Assembly: GCA_016867395.1 (NCBI GenBank)
Contig: VGJS01000008.1
Span: forward strand, 1-64,000
Length of the DNA: 64,000 nt
Origin: Candidatus Handelsmanbacteria bacterium
GTDB taxonomy: Bacteria; Latescibacterota; UBA2968; UBA8231
Direction of reading: 5' to 3'
Part shown: positions 42,481-50,672 of the stretch, one piece after another
Position numbering within the stretch: the first letter of the stretch is position 1
Layout of the letters: each line of letters opens with the position of its first letter
Translations under genes and position numbers: made by a program
The notes under the pieces: model-generated
Seen by the model: only the letters and a program-made list of their open reading frames with translations
Told to the model about the DNA's origin: nothing
Database searches by the model: none

Positions 42481-44592
42481 TCACGGGAGGAACTTCTGGA
42501 GCAGCCGCTCGTACAAGCGCACAAAGTCCTCGCGGCCATTGCTGCGGTTGTAGAAGAAGCAGAAAGGGTTGGGGTTGACCTCCAGCAGGCACAGGCCCCG
42601 GGAACCGGCGATCAGGTCGATGGCGTAGAAACCCAGGTCCAGCACCCCAGCCACCTGGCCGGCCAGCCGCCGCATCGGCGCCAGCAGCGCCTCCTCCTCC
42701 ACCTGAGTGGCCTGGCCGCCGGCCTGGTGCAGGGGGTTAAGGTCTTCTCCTCCTGGGGTTCCCTGTTTTTCGTAGGCCAGCAGCAGCTCGCCCTGGGTGG
42801 CGACGATGCGGTACTCGAGGCCCGCCACGTACTCCTGGATCAGCAGCACGTTGTCGAGGTAGCCGCTGTTCTCACACAAGAGTTGGAGCCGGCGGCACAG
42901 GGTATCGCGGCTGTGTTCGAGAAAGACCCCCTGGGCCAGGGAGCTGTGGTACCTCTTGACCAATACCGGGTAGGAGAAACGCCCCTCCACCTCGGCGGCA
43001 ATGGCGGCGATGGAGGGGTGGGTCTTGTAGCGGTTGAAGCGGTCGTCGGCAAAGGGGTTGAAGACCTGCAGGGTGGCCGGCATCAGCACCCCGGCCTGGC
43101 TGAACAGCTCGTATTGGTAGCCCTTGTCCTCGGCGAGGCGGGCGGCCACGTAGTTGTTAAAGGGGTGCTTGTTGCGCAGGAAATAGACCGGGGGGCCTGG
43201 CCGCTTCAGGCGCAGCACGTGGCCGTTGGCCGAGGCGAACTCCCATTCCAGGCCCCGCCGCTGGCAGGCCAGTTGCAGGCATTCGAGGCTTTCGAGGGCC
43301 GCGTCCTCGCTTACCCCCTCGCGCTCGCAGGGCAGGTCGAAGAACTCGCGGGCCAGGGCCACCAGCGACAGGGAGCCGGTGACACACAGCGCTTCGTCGG
43401 GGCCCAGTTGGGCCGCCAGTTGGCGCAGGGCGCGCAGGCCGGAGGGGATGGTCTCTACGCGCAGGCCGGCCGGGGCGTGGGCGGCCAACTCCTCGGGCCG
43501 CAGGGCGCGGGGGTGGTCCGAGGCGGTAAGCACCATGCGGCGGGCCAGGGGTTGCAGGGCGTAAAGGAGGCCGGCGGTGTCGTGGCCGCGCAGGGCGCCC
43601 ACCAGAAAGGTCCAGCGGGGTGCCAGGCCGGTTAGGTCTTCGGCCAGGCGCTGGGCGGCAGCCGGGTTGTGGGCCCCGTCCAAGAGCACCAGCGGGCGCT
43701 GGCTAGCGGTCTCGAAACGCCCCGGCCAGCGGTGGGCGGCGGTGGCTTGGGCAGCCCCCTCTGGGAGAGCGCCCAGCAGCCAGGAGGCCGCCCCCAGGGC
43801 TAGGCGGGCGTTTTCGGCAAAGGTGCGCGGCCTGTCCGGTAGAGAGGAGGGGTCGAAGGGATAGGGCAGGAGTTCCCCTGGGCCGACGACCCCCTCGGGA
43901 CCGGCCTCCCAGAGTGGCACCCCCTGCTGGCGGCTGGCGCGGCGCAGGAACTGGCGCACCTCGGGCGGCTGGGCGGCGGTGGTGAAGAGGGGGCGGCCGG
44001 GCCGGCTGATGTGGAACTTGTCCGCGGCGATGGCCTCGACGCTGTGCCCCAGCACCTCCACGTGGTCCAGGCCGATGGTGCAAAGCACCGCCAGGCGCGA
44101 ATCCCAGGCGTTGGTGGCGTCGTAGCGGCCGCCCAGCCCCACCTCGAAAACCCCGTACTCCGCCTGCATCCAGGCAAAGAAATGAGCCGCCAACGCGGTG
44201 AGGGCCTCGAACTTGCTGAAAGGCCCCAGGCCCTCGGCGCCGAAGTTGCGGGTCTGGTCGTAGAGGAAGGTGATGCCCTCGGCCCAGGTATCGCGCGGCA
44301 GGAGCTGGCCCTCCACCTGGATGCGCTCGCGCCAAGTGTGCAGGTGGGGCGAGGTGTAGAGGCCGGCGCGGTGGCCGGCCCGCCCCAGGAGGGCGGCCAG
44401 CAAGCTGCTGGTGGTGCCCTTGCCGTTGGTGCCGCCCACGATCAGGGTGGCAAAGCGCTCCTGGGGATTCCCCAGCCGGGCCAGCAGGGCGCGCATGCGG
44501 GGCAGGTAGTCTTCGAGGGGGCCCAGGGCCGGGCGGCCGCTCTCCCAGTCGGGCAGGGTGTCGAGAAAGCGCTTGCCGTGGAAGTAATCCAT
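42481..44592 (-). CDS. Fusion of FolC-type Mur ligase and ATP-grasp domain
   Basis: A 703-residue protein with two ATP-dependent ligase modules. Residues 1 to about 410 are folylpolyglutamate-synthase-like: P-loop GGTNGKGTTSS (53-63), TSPHLHTWRERI, FEVGLGGRYDATNAW, HVEVLGHSVEAIAADK and LLDGAHNPAA. Residues about 425-703 read as an ATP-grasp: FLRNKHPFNNYVAARLAEDKG, YPVLVKRYHSSLAQGVFLEHS, LLIQEYVAGLEYRIVATQGELLLAYEK and FYAIDLIAGSRGLCLLEVNPNPF. Known FolC proteins lack the second module, and cyanophycin synthetase has the two in the opposite order. It could add glutamate-like residues in two steps or act on a dedicated metabolite. It lies between moaA and a PLP lyase. Confidence 0.85.
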   Translation of the reverse strand: MDYFHGKRFLDTLPDWESGRPALGPLEDYLPRMRALLARLGNPQERFATLIVGGTNGKGTTSSLLAALLGRAGHRAGLYTSPHLHTWRERIQVEGQLLPRDTWAEGITFLYDQTRNFGAEGLGPFSKFEALTALAAHFFAWMQAEYGVFEVGLGGRYDATNAWDSRLAVLCTIGLDHVEVLGHSVEAIAADKFHISRPGRPLFTTAAQPPEVRQFLRRASRQQGVPLWEAGPEGVVGPGELLPYPFDPSSLPDRPRTFAENARLALGAASWLLGALPEGAAQATAAHRWPGRFETASQRPLVLLDGAHNPAAAQRLAEDLTGLAPRWTFLVGALRGHDTAGLLYALQPLARRMVLTASDHPRALRPEELAAHAPAGLRVETIPSGLRALRQLAAQLGPDEALCVTGSLSLVALAREFFDLPCEREGVSEDAALESLECLQLACQRRGLEWEFASANGHVLRLKRPGPPVYFLRNKHPFNNYVAARLAEDKGYQYELFSQAGVLMPATLQVFNPFADDRFNRYKTHPSIAAIAAEVEGRFSYPVLVKRYHSSLAQGVFLEHSRDTLCRRLQLLCENSGYLDNVLLIQEYVAGLEYRIVATQGELLLAYEKQGTPGGEDLNPLHQAGGQATQVEEEALLAPMRRLAGQVAGVLDLGFYAIDLIAGSRGLCLLEVNPNPFCFFYNRSNGREDFVRLYERLLQKFLP

Positions 44593-44599
44593 TGGCCCT

Positions 44600-45640
44600 T
44601 CAACCGCCCCGGGTGTGCATCTCGCGGTGGGGGTCCTGCCGCAGATCCTCGACCTGGTAGAGGACGCCCCGGTGCGGGTCGGCGGCCCGCTCCTGGGCGC
44701 CCCGGTCAGTGCGCCCCTCCCAGCCTTGGCGGATGAAGGCGGCCAACTCCTCGCGGGACTGCCCGGCGCGCAGCCGGCCCCGCAGATCCGCCCCTTCCTG
44801 GGCGTAAAGGCAGAGGTACCACTGCCCGTCGGCAGTGAGCCGGCTGCGGTCGCAGGTCCGGCAGAAGGGCTCGGTGACCGAGGCAATGATGCCGAAGCAG
44901 GTGCCGTCGGCCAGGCGGAAGCGCCCGGCCGGTGCCGCCCCCTGCGGGCCGCAGGGGGTGATGGGGCCCAGGCGCTCTTCCAGGCGGGCCAGGATCTGTG
45001 CCTTGGAAAAAACGGCGTCCGCAGACCACTGGGTGGCCCCGCCCACGTCCATGTACTCAATGAAGCGCACCTCCCCACCCACTTGGCGGCCGAATTCGAT
45101 CAGGTCCTCCAGTTCGTCGTCGTTGAAGCCCCGTATCAGCACGGTGTTAATCTTGAGGCTGGCAAAGCCGGCGGTGGCGGCGGCGCGGATGCCCTCCAGC
45201 ACCTGGGGCAGGGTGTCGCGGCGGACCAGGGCTTTGAAACGCTCCGGCCGCAGGGAGTCGAGGCTCGCCGTCACCCGGTCGAGGCCAGCCCGGCGCAGGG
45301 GGAGGGCCAGGGGTCCCAGGTGGGTGGCGTTGGTGGTCAGGGCCAGGTCCTCGATGGCCGGCTGCTGCCGCAAGAGCGCCACCAGTTCGGGCAATTGGCG
45401 CCGCAAGAGGGGCTCGCCCCCGGTCAAGCGCACCTTGCGCACCCCGGCCAGGACAAAGGCGTCCACCAGGGCGCGGATCTCAGCAAAGCTGAGCAGATCC
45501 TCCTGCGGCAGCCAGGTGTAATGCTCCTCGGGCATGCAGTAGAAACAGCGCAGGTCGCAGCGGTCGATGACCGAAATGCGCAGGCTGTTGAGCGGCCGGT
45601 CCAGCAGATCGGCGGCCGGACAGTCAGGAGGTGCCTTCAT
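44600..45640 (-). CDS. moaA: GTP 3',8-cyclase MoaA
   Basis: A radical SAM enzyme of molybdenum-cofactor biosynthesis that converts GTP to 3',8-cyclo-GTP. The 346-residue product has the N-terminal cluster CDLRCFYC (about 29-36), VRLTGGEPLLR (about 69-79), LTTNATHLGPLA, a second cluster CRTC...C in FCRTCDRSRLTADGQWYLC (about 263-281), and a C-terminal ...HTRGG, matching the essential GG tail. ATG at 45640, with no strong Shine-Dalgarno. It ends seven bases before the ligase-fusion start. No other moa or mog gene is in the window. Confidence 0.95.
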   Translation of the reverse strand: MKAPPDCPAADLLDRPLNSLRISVIDRCDLRCFYCMPEEHYTWLPQEDLLSFAEIRALVDAFVLAGVRKVRLTGGEPLLRRQLPELVALLRQQPAIEDLALTTNATHLGPLALPLRRAGLDRVTASLDSLRPERFKALVRRDTLPQVLEGIRAAATAGFASLKINTVLIRGFNDDELEDLIEFGRQVGGEVRFIEYMDVGGATQWSADAVFSKAQILARLEERLGPITPCGPQGAAPAGRFRLADGTCFGIIASVTEPFCRTCDRSRLTADGQWYLCLYAQEGADLRGRLRAGQSREELAAFIRQGWEGRTDRGAQERAADPHRGVLYQVEDLRQDPHREMHTRGG

Positions 45641-45792
45641 GGCATTCGGAATAGCGGTGGGTGAAAAGAAGGTGAAAAGCTAATATAGGGATCGCCAAAG
45701 ACCGGGCAACCAAAGCGGAGCCAGCTGGCGTTAGCGGAGGTTAAAACAAAACACCGGGACCTGGGGATAGGAAGGAGCCCAGCCTTTGGCGC

Positions 45793-45906
45793 TCAGTGCA
45801 GCGTGGTGATCAGCAGCAGTATGAAGTTATCGCCCAGCAGAAAACCCACCAAAAGGATCTTGAAGATCCTCCAGACCGACTCCGTCTGATCAGCAAAGCG
45901 GTCCAT
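45793..45906 (-). CDS. Possible 37-residue single-span membrane peptide
   Basis: A short frame upstream of moaA reads MDRFADQTESVWRIFK, then a hydrophobic stretch ILLVGFLLGDNFILLLI, ending TTLH with a TGA stop. The charged N-terminus followed by about 18 hydrophobic residues has the composition of a small membrane protein, and the rest of this 430-base gap has no other coding signal. The Shine-Dalgarno is weak. I do not recognise a family. Confidence 0.4.
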   Translation of the reverse strand: MDRFADQTESVWRIFKILLVGFLLGDNFILLLITTLH

Positions 45907-46067
45907 GGGGTTCAAGGGGCCTTGGCGCGGACCGTCTGAGGACTGGCCACCGGGCAATGATCCGGGTCAACAGGGAACAGCGGGGAGGAACGGGAACCGG
46001 CCTGCAGAGGGGCGCAGGCACGTCCCAGATGAAACATTACCCCGCGCTCTTGTCAACTGGCCGGGTC

Positions 46068-48014
46068 TCAATCAGCCAGGGCCGCCAGCCTGGCCTGGAG
46101 CTCTTTGACGAAGGAGTTGCCGGCAAAACTGCCCCGCACTGCGGCGAAATCCGCGGCCCGGGCAGCCTCGTTTCCGTCGGCCCCATAGCCCAGCATGGCC
46201 AGGGGGTCGAACTCCTTCTCGGCGTCGGCCAACACCTTTTTGAGATAGCTGGCCGACAACTTCTTGTGCTCGGCTTCCAGCTGGGCCAGAGCCGCCGCGT
46301 CCAACTGGTCCACCTCCACCCCTTCGCGGGCAGCAAAGGCACGTCGTACCCAGCTCCACTCGTCCTGGGCGTAGGCGGCGTGGGCCTGGGCCAGGGCAGC
46401 CTGGAACTGGGCCAGGCCGGCGATGCGGCCGCTTGCCACGGCCTCGGTCAATTCCCGGAGGCGCCGGCGCCCGATCAGCAGGCCCCCTACGTCGGCCCAC
46501 TCTTCGCTGTAGCTCCCAGTGTCGGCCAGGGCCTGGCGCCAGGCTTGAGGCCCCTGATTGCGCACCGGGGCCAGGCGTTCGAGAATCTTGCCCTTGAGGT
46601 ACATGTCGGTAGCCGCGGCGTAGCTGCGGGCGCTGGGCCGCAGCAGCAGGCGCTTGATCATGGCGCCTTTGTAGCGCACCTGTTCCACCTCCCGAGGGGT
46701 TTTTTCGTGCAAGTCCAGCATTAGGGCCTCGGCTTGGATCAGCTTCTGCACCAGGTACGGGCTGAACACCGCAAAGTGGATCAGGTCGCGTTTGATGCCA
46801 CCCTTGCGCCGGTCCCGGGCCGGCCACTTCTCCCCGTCGCGCATCACCCCCACAGTGTGCATGTTCATTGCCGGGGTCAACATGCTCTCGCCACCCACCT
46901 CGGTCAGGTAGGAGAAGGGCAGCTCGCTCGTGTCGAGATTGCCCAGGTGCTTGCCGATGGTCACCGAGAAAGGCCCCACCACCGTAGGCCAGAGCATGTA
47001 CGAAAACGAGCCATTCTTGCTGCCCCGCTGCACCACACCCTGATGCACCGGCCCGAGCTTGTACATGTGGTTGCTCTGGTTGGTCCCTGAGCCGGCGTTG
47101 TAGAAGGAGTAGATGCCGGCGATGAGTAGGGTGCTCTTGTGGTGGGTGACAGTGTAGGGGCCGGCGAAGACCGAACAGGCCTCGCCGTGGAAGCCCTCGC
47201 AGTTGGCGAAGAAGAGGGAATTCTCCCCGGAAAACTGTTTGCCCAGTTGCACCCCTTGGCCGACGAAGCAGCGGCTCAGGACTACGCCGTCTTTTACGGA
47301 GGAGCCCTCGCCGATGATGAAGTCCTGGGCGGCGACGCCAGCGCCTACAACGGCAGGGGCTTGCGGTTCGCTGAGGAGGGTGCCGTTGCAGAGGCGCAGG
47401 GCCCCGCGCACCTGGGCGGCCGGGCCGATGTTCAGGTCGGTGATGGAGGAAACTTGGCTCACCACCGCCCCCTCGCCCACCCGGCCCCGGTCGGACCTGG
47501 CCTGGTCCGTGTAGGCGGCAACCATGCCCTCCAGGCGGGTGATGAGTTCGGGATGGTGGCGGTGCATACACAACAGGTAGGCGAACTGGCTGGACATCTC
47601 GGCAAAGATGGGCAGTTGCCGGCCGCCCCCCTCGTTGACTGCCTCCACCTCCACCCCGTTGCCAAAGGTCGCCCCCGGAGCGGTGGCCATCGCGCCCACG
47701 TCGCTGATCACCGCCCGGTCGCCGATCTCGTAATTGGCCAGGTGGCTGCCCACGCGGGTCACCCGCACCTCGTCGCCCAGACTGCAGTTGACCAGGGTGG
47801 CGTCGGCCAGCTCGCAGGGCAACTCCACCCCGCCGTCGAGGGCCACCCGGCCCTGCAGGCTGCCCAGGCGCACCTGCCCGACGAAGCGCACCCGCCGCAC
47901 ACGGCCGGGTTCGAAACCCGGCCCGACCTGCACGGCGGCCCAGTCCTCGGCGGCACAGCCCTCCTGGGTCAGGGTGTCAATTTCGGCGCGGGTCAAAGCG
48001 CGGTGCGAACTCAT
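46068..48014 (-). CDS. DUF4954 family protein (left-handed beta-helix-like)
   Basis: A 648-residue protein matching the DUF4954 pattern found in Bacteroidetes, spirochaetes and related groups. It has hexapeptide-like repeats in the first half (SLGDEVRVTRVGSHLANYEIG, CFVGQGVQLGKQFSGENSLFFANCEGFHGE), the conserved block TVTHHKSTLLIAGIYSFYNAGSGTNQSNHMYKLG, then YMLWPTVVGPFSVTIGKHLGN and MLTPAMNMHTVGVMRDG, and a helical C-terminus. Relatives are often described as nucleotidyl- or acyltransferase-like, but function is unproven. The ATG at 48014 has AGAGGAG seven bases upstream. It is divergent from nagB with about 180 bases between. Confidence 0.88.
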   Translation of the reverse strand: MSSHRALTRAEIDTLTQEGCAAEDWAAVQVGPGFEPGRVRRVRFVGQVRLGSLQGRVALDGGVELPCELADATLVNCSLGDEVRVTRVGSHLANYEIGDRAVISDVGAMATAPGATFGNGVEVEAVNEGGGRQLPIFAEMSSQFAYLLCMHRHHPELITRLEGMVAAYTDQARSDRGRVGEGAVVSQVSSITDLNIGPAAQVRGALRLCNGTLLSEPQAPAVVGAGVAAQDFIIGEGSSVKDGVVLSRCFVGQGVQLGKQFSGENSLFFANCEGFHGEACSVFAGPYTVTHHKSTLLIAGIYSFYNAGSGTNQSNHMYKLGPVHQGVVQRGSKNGSFSYMLWPTVVGPFSVTIGKHLGNLDTSELPFSYLTEVGGESMLTPAMNMHTVGVMRDGEKWPARDRRKGGIKRDLIHFAVFSPYLVQKLIQAEALMLDLHEKTPREVEQVRYKGAMIKRLLLRPSARSYAAATDMYLKGKILERLAPVRNQGPQAWRQALADTGSYSEEWADVGGLLIGRRRLRELTEAVASGRIAGLAQFQAALAQAHAAYAQDEWSWVRRAFAAREGVEVDQLDAAALAQLEAEHKKLSASYLKKVLADAEKEFDPLAMLGYGADGNEAARAADFAAVRGSFAGNSFVKELQARLAALAD

Positions 48015-48196
48015 CGGATTCTCCTCTGGCCGAGGGACTGGCGCTCTTGTATATTCTCCCAAGGAAAAGGGTGCTCTTCCGTGGCAGCTAAGATTATCTG
48101 CCCGCCCCGCCCTGTCAAGGCGTGGAGCGCTTTACACCCAGGGGGGCATTTTCCTACATTGTCTCCGCCCCAATCCCTCATCGCGAGAGTCCTGTC

Positions 48197-48952
48197 ATGC
48201 CTGGAAACATCAAGGTGACCGTCTGTCCCGATGCCCAGGGCGTGGCCCGCAAGGCTGCCGGGGTCTTCGCCGCGCTGCTCCGCTCCAAACCCGCAGCCGT
48301 CATTGGCCTGGCCACCGGCTCCACCCCGGAGCAGACCTACGCCGAACTGGCCCGCCTGCACCGGGAGGAAAAGCTCAGCCTCGCCAAGGTCTCCTCCTTC
48401 AATCTGGACGAATACTGGGGCCTGGACGGGGACCACGACCAGAGCTACCGCCACTTTATGAACACCCATCTCTTCAACCACGTCGATATCCGCCCCTGGA
48501 ACACCTGCGTACTCAACGGCAAGGCCGCCAACCCCGCGCTCGAATGCCAGGCCTTCGAGACCAAAATCCTGGCGGCGGGCGGGGTGGACCTGTGGCTTTT
48601 GGGTATCGGCGGCAACGGCCACATCGCCTTCAACGAGCCGGGCAGCCCGGTAGACAGCCGCACCCGCCTGGTCAGCCTGACCCCCAGCACCATCGCCGCC
48701 AACAGCGACGGCCGTTTCTTCAAGGACCCCGCCGAGGTGCCCCGCTGCGCCCTGTCGGCGGGCATCGGCACCATCCGCGAGGCGCGCCAACTGGTGCTTT
48801 TGGCCACCGGCCCCAAGAAGGCCGCGGCCATCGCCGCCGCCGCCGAGGGGTCCTTCAGCCCCGACTGCCCCGCCAGCCTGTTGCAGGACCATCCCGACTG
48901 CACCTTCATCGTGGACCGGGAAGCCGCCGCCGGCCTCAAGCATCCCCACTGA
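48197..48952 (+). CDS. nagB: Glucosamine-6-phosphate deaminase
   Basis: A 251-residue enzyme converting glucosamine-6-phosphate to fructose-6-phosphate and ammonia. Motifs are VIGLATGSTPEQTYAEL (phosphate loop), SSFNLDEYWGLDGDHDQSY (catalytic Asp) and LWLLGIGGNGHIAFNEPGSP (ring-opening His region), with LVLLATGPKKA near the C-terminus. The ATG at 48197 is chosen because coding identity to NagB begins there (IKVTVCPDAQGVARKAA). It opens the 48-55 kb cluster. A second, larger NagB-like enzyme fused to a PIG-L domain lies at 52860, so the two probably differ in substrate or state. Confidence 0.93.
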   Translation: MPGNIKVTVCPDAQGVARKAAGVFAALLRSKPAAVIGLATGSTPEQTYAELARLHREEKLSLAKVSSFNLDEYWGLDGDHDQSYRHFMNTHLFNHVDIRPWNTCVLNGKAANPALECQAFETKILAAGGVDLWLLGIGGNGHIAFNEPGSPVDSRTRLVSLTPSTIAANSDGRFFKDPAEVPRCALSAGIGTIREARQLVLLATGPKKAAAIAAAAEGSFSPDCPASLLQDHPDCTFIVDREAAAGLKHPH

Positions 48953-48974
48953 CCTGGAGGAGGACGAAGCGCCT

Positions 48975-49217
48975 ATGGACCGCGCCGAGATCAAGGACCG
49001 GGTTTACCGCGTCATCAGCCAGGTGCTTAAGCTGGAGCCCGGGCAGATCCAGGAGGACCACACTTTCACCGTCGATCTGGGCGCCGAGTCGGTGCAGTCG
49101 GTGGAGTTGATGGCTGGTTTCGAGGAGGAGTTCGATATCGAGATGGACGAGGACGAGGCCCTGCAGGTGCAGTCCGTGGGCTCGGCCATCGACTTCATCG
49201 CCCGCTATCTTAAGTAG
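48975..49217 (+). CDS. Acyl carrier protein
   Basis: An 80-residue acidic four-helix protein. The phosphopantetheine site is DLGAESVQSVELM with Ser39 in the position of the DSL serine, followed by FEEEFDIEMDEDEA, the classic recognition helix. Length and charge are those of AcpP, but the ESVQS variant of the DSLDT core marks it as a specialised carrier rather than the fatty-acid AcpP. GGAGGAGG lies about ten bases before the ATG. It sits 22 bases after nagB and 15 bases before the DRE-TIM synthase, which suggests carrier-bound chemistry. Its stop is TAG. Confidence 0.9.
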   Translation: MDRAEIKDRVYRVISQVLKLEPGQIQEDHTFTVDLGAESVQSVELMAGFEEEFDIEMDEDEALQVQSVGSAIDFIARYLK

Positions 49218-49232
49218 GGGGAGGGAAAACCA

Positions 49233-50624
49233 ATGGCCGCCCCCAAGCCCTGGCCCCTGGTGGAGCCCCAGGCCCCCAACCTGCTCGACGAACAGTTCGA
49301 CTACCGCCTCCCCCCTAAGATCCTCTTCGACGGGCCCCTCTACGAGGAGATAGATGGGAAAGTAGTAAGGTTCGACCCACAGGAGGCCCTGGCCCGGGAC
49401 CTAGTCATCACCGACACCACCTTCCGCGACGGCCAGCAGGCCCGGCCCCCGTACACGGTCGAGCAGCAGGTCCGGCTCTACGACATGCTGGCCAAGCTGG
49501 GCGGGCCCCGGGGGATCATCCGGCAGACCGAGTTCTTCCTCTACACCAAAAACGACCGCAAGGCCCTGGACCAGTGCCGGGCCTTGGGGCACCGCTACCC
49601 GGAGATCACCTCGTGGATCAGGGCCGACAAGGGGGATTTCCGGCTGGTGGTGGAGGCTGGGGTCAAGGAGACGGGGATGCTCACCTCCTGCTCCGACTAC
49701 CACATCTTCCTCAAGCTCAAGAAGAACCGCCGGCAGGCTTTTGAGGACTACCTGGGCGTGGTGGAGGCGGCCTGGGAGGCGGGGGTCCGGCCCCGCTGCC
49801 ACCTGGAGGACGTCACCCGCGCCGACATCGAGGGCTTTGTGCTGCCCTTTGTCGCCGAGCTGATGCGCCGCTCTGAACAGGTGGCCCCCCAGATGCGGGC
49901 CAAGGTGCGGCTGTGCGATACCATGGGCTTCGGGGTCTCCTTCCCCGGCGCGGCGCTGCCCCGCTCCATTCCCAAGCTGATCTATCGCATGACCCACGAC
50001 GCCGGGGTGCCGCCCGAATGTCTTGAATGGCACGGCCACAACGATTTCCACAAGGTCCACATCAACGGGGCCAGCGCCTGGCTCTACGGCTGCAACGCGC
50101 TCAACACCACCCTTTTCGGCTTTGGCGAGCGCACCGGCAACCCCCCCCTCGAAGGGGCGGTGATCGAGTACATCGCCCTGCGGGGAGACCTGTGCGGCAT
50201 CGACACCCGTATGATCCAGGAGATTGCCCAGTACATGCGCTCGGCCGGGGTGGAGATCCCGCCCAACTATCCCTTCGTGGGCAGGGACTTCAACACCACC
50301 CGGGCCGGCATCCACGCCGGGGGGCTGCGGGCCGACGAGCGGATCTACAATATCTTCGACACCGCCGCCCTCTTTGGCCGGCCGCCCCGGGTCTCCATCA
50401 CCGACAAGTCCGGGGTGGACGGGGTGGCCATCTGGGTCAACGAGTTCCTTGGCCTTAAGGGCGAGGAGCGGCTCAACAAGATCAAGGTCCACAAGGTGGC
50501 CCGCTGGGTGATGGACCAATACGAGGTCCACCAGCGCACCAGCGCCATTACCGACGAGGAGTTGGCGGTCCAGGTCAAGGAGCATCTGCCCGAGCACTAC
50601 ACCCGCCGCGCCCAGAGCGGCTGA
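49233..50624 (+). CDS. DRE-TIM metallolyase, 2-isopropylmalate/homocitrate synthase-like
   Basis: A 463-residue protein with the HMGL-like TIM barrel: ITDTTFRDGQQARPPYTVEQQ (Arg-Asp catalytic and metal pair), RCHLEDVTRADIEGFV, RLCDTMGFGVSFPG, and the metal HxH in EWHGHNDFHK. GFGERTGNPPLEGAVIEY closes the barrel. The C-terminal LeuA allosteric domain is short or absent (about 120 residues after the barrel). Such enzymes condense acetyl-CoA with a 2-oxoacid. The usual TLRDGEQ motif reads TTFRDGQQ, as in uncharacterised homologues. Position directly after an ACP gene and before pta/ackA suggests use of acetyl units, perhaps carrier-linked. Confidence 0.85.
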   Translation: MAAPKPWPLVEPQAPNLLDEQFDYRLPPKILFDGPLYEEIDGKVVRFDPQEALARDLVITDTTFRDGQQARPPYTVEQQVRLYDMLAKLGGPRGIIRQTEFFLYTKNDRKALDQCRALGHRYPEITSWIRADKGDFRLVVEAGVKETGMLTSCSDYHIFLKLKKNRRQAFEDYLGVVEAAWEAGVRPRCHLEDVTRADIEGFVLPFVAELMRRSEQVAPQMRAKVRLCDTMGFGVSFPGAALPRSIPKLIYRMTHDAGVPPECLEWHGHNDFHKVHINGASAWLYGCNALNTTLFGFGERTGNPPLEGAVIEYIALRGDLCGIDTRMIQEIAQYMRSAGVEIPPNYPFVGRDFNTTRAGIHAGGLRADERIYNIFDTAALFGRPPRVSITDKSGVDGVAIWVNEFLGLKGEERLNKIKVHKVARWVMDQYEVHQRTSAITDEELAVQVKEHLPEHYTRRAQSG

Positions 50625-50672
50625 AGAGCGCCGGAAGGTGCCGCGCCTGGTGCGGCGCCCACGGAGGTTGCG

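Noticed and set aside
42481..45078. Ligase fusion extended to 865 codons
   Set aside because: The extra N-terminal codons are antisense-free shadows of moaA in another frame; FolC similarity starts at the ATG at 44592.
47904..47924. GGTTCGAAACC-like T-loop and palindrome, suggesting a tRNA
   Set aside because: It lies inside the DUF4954 coding frame, and no acceptor stem, D-loop or anticodon arm surrounds it.
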